A stretch of DNA of 14,414 bases, taken from Synura sp. LO234KE. Its lineage: Eukaryota > Sar > Synurophyceae > Synurales > Mallomonadaceae. Below the pieces are notes generated by a model. That model saw only the letters and a program-made list of their open reading frames with translations. It was not told where the DNA came from and made no database searches. This document shows positions 1 through 7,029 of the stretch, piece by piece; position 1 is the stretch's first letter; every line of letters begins with the position of its first letter. Position numbers and translations under genes: made by a program. Location: contig VKHC01000257.1 in NCBI GenBank assembly GCA_015143735.1, forward strand, positions 1 through 14,414. Direction: 5' to 3'.

Positions 1-133
1 ACCACATTGCGTTTGAGATCCCCAAAAAATGTCCGGTCAGGGCTGAGGTAGCTGAAAACAAAAAATCCAGCCAACGGTGGCGAAATCTGATCTTTTGTTC
101 TCCGAAGGTGAACTTGGGCACAAAACAAATCAT
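1..133 (-). CDS. Possible partial reading frame running off the left edge
   Basis: On the minus strand an ATG at 133-131, immediately preceded by an in-frame TAA, opens a frame that stays open to the window edge (44 codons). The translation starts MICFVPKFTFGEQ and contains several aromatic and basic residues, then a mildly hydrophobic stretch. I do not recognise a family. Forty-four open codons can occur by chance, so this is only a candidate 5' end of a gene lying to the left. It points the same way as the NHL gene and lies about 830 bp downstream of that gene's stop. Confidence 0.2.
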   Translation of the reverse strand, partial: MICFVPKFTFGEQKIRFRHRWLDFLFSATSALTGHFLGISNAMW

Positions 134-197
134 TTATTGGGATATCGGATAGAAAATTGTGTGACAGAAAACGGAAATAAACAATTCTGATACTACA

Positions 198-226
198 GGT
201 GGCTTGAAAAGTTAGTTCAAGCCACC
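198..226. repeat. Perfect 11-bp inverted repeat (hairpin)
   Basis: GGTGGCTTGAA at 198-208 and its exact reverse complement TTCAAGCCACC at 216-226 are separated by a 7-nt spacer. As RNA from either strand it would form a stable 11-bp stem. It lies in the gene-poor flank, about 740 bp beyond the stop of the minus-strand NHL gene and about 65 bp upstream of the possible ATG at 133. It could be a 3'-end structure, a small mobile-element remnant or a protein-binding palindrome; the sequence does not decide. Confidence 0.6.
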
Positions 227-962
227 ACGGGTGAACTATAATTGACGAATACTCTACTTCATTCATCATGTCAGGGCGCTCAACCGAATGTTCTGCCCTT
301 TGGTTGCTGGGTTCAGTTTCTTCACGTTACAGCATTTGATATTTGAAACCGTCGGTTGATTTCGGGTCATTTTTTGGATACTAACATCTTGGTTTATTCT
401 AATTCGAAACCTCGGAGAACTGAGGAATTAGAAAAAATTAAAACGAAGCCAGGTCGAACAAAATGAAGCGAAAAAAGGACGTTCGCGCCACGGTTTCTAG
501 AACTCTATGACTTGACTGACTTCGCTACTTACGAGTGTAACTGGTTGCAAACCCCCACTACTACTATTCACAACTGTTTCCCTTCCGTGGTGGTCATGGT
601 AATATGAACGGGAAAAGCTAGCATTATGTGCATGACGCGAGATGGCGCATTTTAGCAAACGAAATATGCATCGCTTGATGCTCCAGAATCATTTTCATTC
701 CTAGCATGTAAAACATACGAAGATTCCACTTGTATCTTTAAAGTTATATTGATAAGCGACAAAGAAATAATATAGTGTTACACGAATTCATCGTGTTTGT
801 CAATTTATCTTATTAATTCGCCAGATCCCTGTTAACTGGAAGGCATTTTCCATTTTTCAGCACTCTTGATTACACTCCATTGTCAGCATGCTATTCGCCT
901 TTTACATACTGCGATAACTTTTCTTCCAGTTTGGTTTTTGCTCGTGTACGCAATTAACATTT
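227..962. other. Gene-poor flank / presumed 3' region of the NHL gene
   Basis: I find no convincing coding frame, RNA gene or repeat in this stretch. It presumably includes the 3' untranslated region of the minus-strand NHL gene, which stops at 965-963. A minus-strand AATAAA (plus-strand TTTATT at 393-398) is present but lies about 565 bp past the stop, so its use as the polyadenylation signal is doubtful. A short CTACTACTATT microsatellite-like run lies near 558-568. Confidence 0.4.
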
Positions 963-3900
963 TCAACTTGATTCAAGTCGCTCGCGGAACGACCTCCTCC
1001 GGTACTCCCCAGCAGCTTCACCGCAGCCATCGCGATCTGTATCGCACCCAAATGAGTCCATTCGATCAGATCCATTCCACGAGAATTGATCCAATGACGC
1101 CTTGGGAAGGCTGGCCTCAATAACGAAAGCGTCCTCTTTCACAGGTGTATCTCCCCCCTCTTGGAGTGCTATTCCGGTTTTTATATCCTCTATAACATCA
1201 CTGAAATCACTTTCTCCATTTTCCGAATCGTTCGGAAATAATACCGACGGAGTTATAGAGGACGTGCGAGAGTGCGAGATACTGTGACACGGGTCAGCGG
1301 CGGTGGGAGGAGTAAGGTCCGTCTGGCTCTGTGAACACGACTTATCGCGTTCGTATTGAGGTCGTGTTAGCGCAGACGTCGTCGATGACGGCGACAGGTC
1401 GTCGAGAACGTCTGTAGAGGCCATCGAATAGTCCCCGTGGTGGGTGGGGAAGCCAGCCCTCCCTTGAGACGGTGACGAGCTCCACAAGTAACAATAGAGT
1501 CGATGGAATATGCTGGTTTTCGGGGCTATATTCTTCGATATGATGGACTCTTTCTCGCTGCTCGGGTCTGACGTAGAGGTGTTGAGTGCGTAGCAATCTT
1601 CTTTGTCTCCTCCGTTCACACAGGACGGGATCACTTCACTGCAATTTAATTCTAAAGATTGAGGGAGAGGGAAAGGAGTCTCCACCTGACAAACATCGTT
1701 CGTTGGCGTCTTAGTCACAGCGCTTTCAATGTTAATCTGCGGATAGTTCTTGCTCAAATCTCCTGACGCTGGTCGGCACCGCGCATTCTCGATGCCGACG
1801 CTGGGGGTTGTAATCGCGATGGATGTGACCGCGGCTTTGGACTTGTAGGCCATTATCTCCTCGTCGCAAAATTTCACCAAACTGTCCAATGAAGTTTCCA
1901 GATCGTCTTCCACGTCGGGGACTCCAACGCGAACTCCATCTTCGGTCTCAACCGTGCTTATTGTCATTTCCACTTCATCTTCAACAGAGCCCCCCAGCCC
2001 TCGCTGATTTTGGTTACGAGGCAGTCTAAGAGGCGCAGGTGACAGAACTCCAGTCGCGACGAGGCCCGTCGTAGCGGACGTCCCTACCTCCACTGTATCC
2101 GTCCCCTCTCCGCCCACCTCTTCGGCCTTGACCGGCGTCACGGGGAACGGGGGGAGGTAGGTCATCTCCCTGACGGGCGAGGCGACCTCAACATTGATAA
2201 TGCGCCCGAGTCTTTGTATGATACCCAGTCTCGAGAAGAACGAGGACGGAGTACCCTTATCCGTGGAGTCCCCACCATCGCCGTACTGCAGATTCGCAAC
2301 CCTCGAAGGGGCGGACGGGGGACCGCAAGGCTGCCGACTACCATCGGTGTTTCCGCCATTGGTATTGTAGCTCCCGTCGGCTGCCCCGGTCTCCACATCT
2401 CCCTTAACAGTAGGGCTGTGCCGCGCAGAACCGAACGTCCCACTGCTCGTGCATTCCTCAGTAGTCCGCCCTCTCCGGTCACAGATATCTACAAGAAGAG
2501 AACCTTTGTTGGGGTCTACTCTGACCTGAGAAACCATTTCCAAATCCTTAATCTGTAGAGCAGTAGGAAGTTCTACGTCATCGCTAAAACTGGGGCCACG
2601 ACGTCTCCGTCTGCGCCTGCTCAAACCTTTGCCTTGGTGGACTTGTGTCACATGGCGCGATGGAAGGAGGAGGGACCTCGAGAAGGGCAGCGACAGAAGG
2701 GAGGCCTGCCAGGGTGGTGACGTATCTGCCGACCCAGCGTTCTGGGGGGACGCGCTATCGGCCTCTGACGACATGTCCCCAGTCTCGGACTCCGGCCCAT
2801 GGCATGACATGTCCTGGACAAGAGGGAGAGTCGGTATTTCGCCGCCGCCGTGCTCTTCGGAATCAGGACACCAGGATCGACAACAGGTCGACCCCCTCCG
2901 CCCTCCCCGCCAGATACACAAGCGGGAAACACGACAATGGCCGCAGCGACAACAAGACAACTCCCCACGGACCACACCACTTCCTGCACTCGACCCCCTC
3001 GAGTAGCCCGTAATAGGCTGCTCCATGATTTGACTGTGATCCGTTACGTCCAATTCACCGTATTGGACTGTACTACTATACCCTTGGGAGTCGGTACCAC
3101 AGCAACAACAGGAATCGCCCCCCTCACTCCCACACCATCGCGCACGGCCGGTACCAAAAATCAGATCAAGCCCAGAGCAGCAACATCGCCGCGGCGGAAG
3201 CGAGAGCAGCCGTGCCTTAGGTTTATCTTGGAGGCGTGTCTTGTCAGGATGGCCGCGGGAGCTGCCAAACCACTGGCGGCGACCAGGACAGCAGCAGTAC
3301 AGCAGAGCGGAGAGCACCATAAGCACGGGCGAGATGACACCTACGAGAAGAATGCAGAGGACAATTGCCGGGAACGGAATCCAACGGTTACTGTCTAATT
3401 CCAAATGGAAATGTTCGCTGATTATTTTCGAGAAGAACAAATATATAAATGATCGATTGCTAATGAACAGAAACCGCTTATATTCGTCGCGGCTGTTTCC
3501 AGTTCCATTACTATGGGTTTTATTATGACTGATGTACTCATAGTTGTTGTGTTTAGTTGGAGCCGCAGTGGGATGGAGGCGCAGGGTAGTGCGCCTGAGC
3601 GCTCGCGCCGAGAAATCCACCACCACCACCTCTGCAAAGCTACCAAAGCTCCGGCTGACATCAATGCTTATCGGATATATGAACGAGGCCTTGTCTATTG
3701 CGCCATCATGGTAACCTCCCATCGTCCCAATATATTTATAGTGGACGGATTTATTGTGGGTGTAGTCTTCTCCTGCAAACATCTCTAATTCCCCAGTCGC
3801 TAGCGACAACTTCCTTATCGCTAACGAACCAAATAAATAATTCGCATGCACTGTGGTTGGAAAGGCTTCCGAGAAATATATAGAGTCGAGAGCCTCGTAG

Positions 3901-4811
3901 TACCGAATGTGCATTGGAAAGGCTAACCAAACGCTTCCAGGTCCGCCCTCGTACACATTTCCGTTTCTAGTTACGGGCGTGTTTAGAGATGGATTGCCGA
4001 ATCCGTCGTAAAAAATTAATTGCTGATCCCCGGCCAGGAGTTGTATATTGTGGTAGGGCTGTTCTGGATCCATGGGAACAGATAAAATGACGTTCTTGCC
4101 ATAAGAAACAATAATATACAATAACTTCCTTATAGGATCGGGGGCGACCCCGAAGATACGGAACTTTGAAAATTGGTAAGCGTCGAAGTAGTTGGACAAA
4201 GATGTGAACTCGGCAACCACTGCATGATGAATGCAACCCGGTAGTCCAATGGAGGAGGTCACTGAATACAACTTAAAGCCATTGGTAACATACAGGTAAT
4301 CCTTGCTTATTTGGATATCAAATCCTGGGAAAATGTTATCGTCTTTAGAGCCTAATAAAGTAACCTTTGCAGATTCATCTTTGCTATCTCTACTAACAGT
4401 TTGAACTAATTCGGATCCTAAGTCTAGAGCACGGATGAGGCCTGTAAATCTTTCCACTACGAATAACAAATCATTTACGGAATCATAAGCCATCCTACTA
4501 GGATCAGAAAAGGATGCGTATGGAAATTGGCCATCATTACTGCCTATCGCAAAAGGAACTCCAGCCACCGCTTGAATTTTAAATGAAAATCTTTCGACAA
4601 ATACAATTGAATCAAACCAATAAGAAGACACGAACCAGCCTTCTGCTCCACGGTAAAATCCACTCTGGACTCCTGTGGGCCGTAAATTGGATGAAATTGT
4701 TTCAACAACAAAGTCACCATTTATTGTTTCTGGATAACTCTCGTATAATCTGGTACTTATCCCGCTGAAAATACCCAAGAATAAGTAAAATGGCAGTTTT
4801 TCTAAGATCAT
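963..4811 (-). CDS. Membrane-anchored NHL/beta-propeller-like repeat protein with long Cys/Ser/Arg-rich cytoplasmic tail
   Basis: This is a single uninterrupted 1282-codon frame, ATG at 4811-4809 and TGA at 965-963. Residues 1-20 form a hydrophobic signal peptide. Residues about 60-410 carry diverged NHL-type repeats, for example FSDPSRMAYDSVNDLLFVVE (101-120), FDIQISKDYLYVTNGFKLYS (164-183) and ISIDVSRSFGSFAEVVVVDF (381-400), consistent with an extracytoplasmic beta-propeller. N-glycosylation sequons occur near 430-435 (NKT, NGT). One transmembrane helix spans about 478-506 and runs straight into a CCC motif (506-508). The rest, about 770 residues, is predicted cytoplasmic. It has Cys clusters (543-545, 568-571 and eight Cys in 620-648), seven consecutive Arg (732-738; plus-strand 2598-2618), and Ser/Thr- and acidic-rich, probably disordered sequence to the C-terminus. 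By inference it is a surface sensor or adhesion protein with a palmitoylated tail. No kinase or other catalytic domain is visible. NHL folds are known protein- or ligand-binding platforms; the ligand is unknown. An in-frame intron cannot be excluded, especially around residues 412-475. Confidence 0.82.
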   Translation of the reverse strand: MILEKLPFYLFLGIFSGISTRLYESYPETINGDFVVETISSNLRPTGVQSGFYRGAEGWFVSSYWFDSIVFVERFSFKIQAVAGVPFAIGSNDGQFPYASFSDPSRMAYDSVNDLLFVVERFTGLIRALDLGSELVQTVSRDSKDESAKVTLLGSKDDNIFPGFDIQISKDYLYVTNGFKLYSVTSSIGLPGCIHHAVVAEFTSLSNYFDAYQFSKFRIFGVAPDPIRKLLYIIVSYGKNVILSVPMDPEQPYHNIQLLAGDQQLIFYDGFGNPSLNTPVTRNGNVYEGGPGSVWLAFPMHIRYYEALDSIYFSEAFPTTVHANYLFGSLAIRKLSLATGELEMFAGEDYTHNKSVHYKYIGTMGGYHDGAIDKASFIYPISIDVSRSFGSFAEVVVVDFSARALRRTTLRLHPTAAPTKHNNYEYISHNKTHSNGTGNSRDEYKRFLFISNRSFIYLFFSKIISEHFHLELDSNRWIPFPAIVLCILLVGVISPVLMVLSALLYCCCPGRRQWFGSSRGHPDKTRLQDKPKARLLSLPPRRCCCSGLDLIFGTGRARWCGSEGGDSCCCCGTDSQGYSSTVQYGELDVTDHSQIMEQPITGYSRGSSAGSGVVRGELSCCRCGHCRVSRLCIWRGGRRGSTCCRSWCPDSEEHGGGEIPTLPLVQDMSCHGPESETGDMSSEADSASPQNAGSADTSPPWQASLLSLPFSRSLLLPSRHVTQVHQGKGLSRRRRRRRGPSFSDDVELPTALQIKDLEMVSQVRVDPNKGSLLVDICDRRGRTTEECTSSGTFGSARHSPTVKGDVETGAADGSYNTNGGNTDGSRQPCGPPSAPSRVANLQYGDGGDSTDKGTPSSFFSRLGIIQRLGRIINVEVASPVREMTYLPPFPVTPVKAEEVGGEGTDTVEVGTSATTGLVATGVLSPAPLRLPRNQNQRGLGGSVEDEVEMTISTVETEDGVRVGVPDVEDDLETSLDSLVKFCDEEIMAYKSKAAVTSIAITTPSVGIENARCRPASGDLSKNYPQINIESAVTKTPTNDVCQVETPFPLPQSLELNCSEVIPSCVNGGDKEDCYALNTSTSDPSSEKESIISKNIAPKTSIFHRLYCYLWSSSPSQGRAGFPTHHGDYSMASTDVLDDLSPSSTTSALTRPQYERDKSCSQSQTDLTPPTAADPCHSISHSRTSSITPSVLFPNDSENGESDFSDVIEDIKTGIALQEGGDTPVKEDAFVIEASLPKASLDQFSWNGSDRMDSFGCDTDRDGCGEAAGEYRRRSFRERLESS

Positions 4812-5018
4812 ATATTTGGAAGTGTAATTGGGCGAAAATGTAAGTAGAGAACGAAATTTTTGAACACAAATGAAACCTGAAACCTAACAACAATAGTGTG
4901 TCGTTGTCATGAAAGCAGTCTTCTAACGTCATGTTGAAGTGTATATTGCTGATGCATTTTCTTGCCTTCAACGCACGCTTGTATTTCTAATATTTTATAA
5001 CATATCACCTTTTGGCAA
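4812..5018. promoter_or_regulatory. Divergent (bidirectional) promoter region
   Basis: Only 207 bp separate the start codons of the minus-strand NHL gene and the plus-strand plastid-protein gene, so both promoters and both 5' leaders must fit here unless leaders are spliced from elsewhere. The stretch is AT-rich. It includes a 7-bp tandem repeat TGAAACC-TGAAACC (4871-4884) and an AT-rich TATTTTATAA (4991-5000) close to the plus-strand ATG. No confident core-promoter motif can be assigned. Confidence 0.5.
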
Positions 5019-5402
5019 ATGGTACTAAATTTCGTCGTCTTGACATTGCTAACTTTGAACGTTGCAGCATGGAAAGTGGTGAAGCCTTCAATTTCGTTAA
5101 TGCGCTCGTCGAGCCTTAAAATGTGCGAAGTTCCCCAGAGAGCTGAAGTACCAGAGGAGCTTCAAGAGTTCGTGCCAGAAACGAATTTCTTTGACTCTAA
5201 TCGAATTGTGAGACTAGGAAGATCAAGAGATCAGGATGGAAAATCGAATATATGGTCGATTGAACCCAGAATGGTTGTAGAGGATAAAGAGGAACCAGCG
5301 AACAACTTTTTAATATTTGGTATCGTTGTGGCTTCTGCCCTCGCAACCCTCCCCATTTTTCTAGGAATTTCCAAGCTTCTTCCTGACCCATCTAATTATT
5401 AG
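5019..5402 (+). CDS. Small plastid-targeted single-pass membrane protein
   Basis: The 127-residue protein starts at ATG 5019 and ends at TAG 5400-5402. Residues 1-17 are a hydrophobic signal peptide ending in VAA, followed by Trp18 and a Ser/Lys/Arg stretch (18-35). An aromatic residue at +1 after the predicted cleavage site is the hallmark of the bipartite plastid presequence of algae with red secondary plastids. The remaining part has an acidic Pro/Glu region (about 37-56), a polar motif GRSRDQDGKSNIWSIEPRM (67-85), then one transmembrane helix about 96-116 and a short tail LPDPSNY. The size and layout suggest a small thylakoid or envelope protein, possibly an accessory or assembly subunit of a photosynthetic complex. 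I cannot name the family. The compact conserved-looking motif before the helix suggests an ancient plastid protein. No intron is apparent. Confidence 0.8.
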   Translation: MVLNFVVLTLLTLNVAAWKVVKPSISLMRSSSLKMCEVPQRAEVPEELQEFVPETNFFDSNRIVRLGRSRDQDGKSNIWSIEPRMVVEDKEEPANNFLIFGIVVASALATLPIFLGISKLLPDPSNY

Positions 5403-5438
5403 TTCATTTCGACTGGTTACTGTCCATGAAAACTTGTG

Positions 5439-5444
5439 AATAAA
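5439..5444 (+). promoter_or_regulatory. Candidate polyadenylation signal AATAAA
   Basis: A canonical AATAAA lies 37 bp downstream of the TAG of the plastid-protein gene, in an AT-rich context suited to 3'-end formation. Many algal transcripts lack this exact hexamer, so its use is inferred from position only. Confidence 0.45.
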
Positions 5445-6066
5445 CCTCCTAACTAAAATTTGAATTGTCTCAATGCATGGTACCCGCCCCAAACGCGCAA
5501 ATAAGAGAGTCCGTCCGATGTAATAATCTAATTTTTCTCTATATAATTTGATGTGAAAATTAAATTCTAGTAAACCAGATCTAGCCGCAGCGGCGGAAGA
5601 AGTGATCAGCTTGGAATCCTCCCATCACGTGTGATCCTTCGCAAAGATAGCCGCATTGTCACTGTATCATATTTGTTCGCCAATAATCTACTTGTAGTTC
5701 ATGATTGATCTGGGAATTAGTCAAGTGAACAAAGTGAATCGTCACCTTACTACTAAGCGTCACTAGCTAGCAGTAACTAATACGACTCGATCCCATCCCC
5801 CTACGAACCAGCCCACCGAGTAGCTATGGGCGTAGAGGTGAAGCCCATACACCCGACAGCGCCTTAGTAACTCGCTTCCCTATGAAAAATTAGCGTGCCA
5901 CGTTGCCCCCACGAGATTTTTTTCTTCCGAAATCAGTGGATTAAAAACCATGCTATAGCGGTACCGACTATAGTGGTACTATCTAAAGTCTACCACTAAA
6001 TACCCAGCTATAGTTGGATTAGCTTAATTATTCTTGCGATTAGGTTAAGGCATTTACGCAAACACA
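5445..6066. other. Intergenic stretch with small repeats; possible decayed mobile-element DNA
   Basis: No coding frame is supported. Visible structure: a 7-bp inverted repeat TATGGGC/GCCCATA (5825-5831 and 5843-5849); a 15-bp-spaced direct repeat CTATAGCGGTAC / CTATAGTGGTAC (5953-5964, 5968-5979) with a third CTATAG at 6008-6013; and the palindrome CGGTACCG (5959-5966). GGTAC-containing motifs also occur in the LTR-like repeats farther right (for example AGCGGTACTGG near 7203-7213). This stretch may therefore be a further eroded piece of related DNA, but I could not align it. Confidence 0.35.
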
Positions 6067-6929
6067 ATGTCTGACAATTTAGAGCCCCCATGAACCAATT
6101 TGCAAGCTCAGTGAGTGGGGGGGGAAGGGGGAGAACGCTCCACCAGTAGGCGTAGTGAAGCCCTCCCCCGGGGATGATTGGTCAGTACGGCCCGACGATA
6201 TCCCAGCTAGGAAGAAGGGGACGCGCGCGCCAACCCAGGGGGAGGTTTCTGCACTGGGACTACAGAGGGCCATGACATAACAGCGATAGTGCCAGTCACG
6301 GCACAACTAGGGGCGCAGTATAGAAGGTGGTGTGCATTCTTTAAAAAGCAGGCCATCACACCGACTGAGACCAGGAAGGCGAACTAGACGACAAGCTCTG
6401 AAGGGATAAACTATAAGACACAGGAAAGAAATCTAAAAAAGATTTCAGAGAGGAGGTCGTGTGGTCTAGGGCCTCCTCCATCAAGTTGCTCTGCCGCTCG
6501 GGCCCACGCACGAGCTTCTGGGATGTGGCCAGTGTGGCCCGCACTGGACGCATGCTCCGACGGGCGGCTCCACCAGGACACTGCGACGATCGCCGAATGT
6601 CATGCTGGACTGCGCGAGGGCTGTGAACTCAACAAGCAGGATATCCTCTTCCAGAGCAGGGTCGTTAATATCTGGAATCGTGTGCTGGGGAGAAAGTTTT
6701 CTCGTCTGTATCTGAAGAAGTCAAGCAGCCTTCCAGGAACAGGCTACACGCCGGGCAAACGTTTTGCCTCAGAGAGGATCATTTACCGTGTCCAAAGGTA
6801 CTTGACCTAAACTCTCAATTAGATAACAATCGGTCAACGAAAAGTATCCCAGCCAGCCTCGAGTCAGAGGATGCATGGCAACCGCTAACTTCTCCGAGAT
6901 CGGCAGTAATTTCTGATGCTGGGGTGTAG
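6067..6929 (+). pseudogene. Decayed coding trace of unknown family, probably transposon-derived
   Basis: A plus-strand coding trace survives across three frames. An ATG at 6067 reads MSDNLEPP before a TGA at 6091. A second frame is open from 6092 to 6277 with Pro-rich text (for example ENAPPVGVVKPSPGDDW). The first frame is then open from 6211 to 6807, broken only by TAG at 6385-6387 and ending at TAA 6808-6810; it includes TAQLGAQYRRWCAFFKKQA. A third frame is open from about 6717 to a TAG at 6927-6929 (includes RLHAGQTFCLREDHLPC). The long open stretches and protein-like composition suggest an ORF of about 280 codons damaged by indels and one stop. I recognise no domain. It ends about 100 bp before LTR-like copy A, as the last gene of a retroelement would. 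A real intact gene is unlikely. Confidence 0.4.
6111..6134 (+). other. Purine/G-rich tract
   Basis: The run is almost entirely purine, with a single T at 6116. It contains eight consecutive G (6117-6124) and five more (6127-6131). It could form a G-quadruplex or be a polypurine tract remnant. It lies inside the decayed coding trace, so it may be incidental. Confidence 0.3.
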
Positions 6930-7029
6930 TAGCAGGAAACGTGTCCGCGAATAATGCAGAGAGCTATTCCGATTGGGATTGTGTGAGTAGAGAGGTAGGG
7001 CATACGCGGAGCGTCAGCTCGGAAAAGCG

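Noticed and set aside
2648-2989. 113-codon minus-strand frame overlapping the NHL gene in another frame, with a hydrophobic stretch
   Set aside because: The main frame is open across the whole region without interruption. GC-rich coding DNA readily gives long open shadow frames.
2214-3398. Several plus-strand frames of 114-182 codons opposite the NHL gene tail
   Set aside because: They are low-complexity antisense shadows (Pro/Thr/Arg-rich) of a GC-rich coding region. No domain or plausible start context is visible.
5061-5070. GTTGCAGCAT inside the plastid-protein gene, matching the start of the LTR-like repeats
   Set aside because: The match is only 10 nt, lies in a functional signal-peptide coding region, and the flanks do not continue the repeat. 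It is chance similarity.
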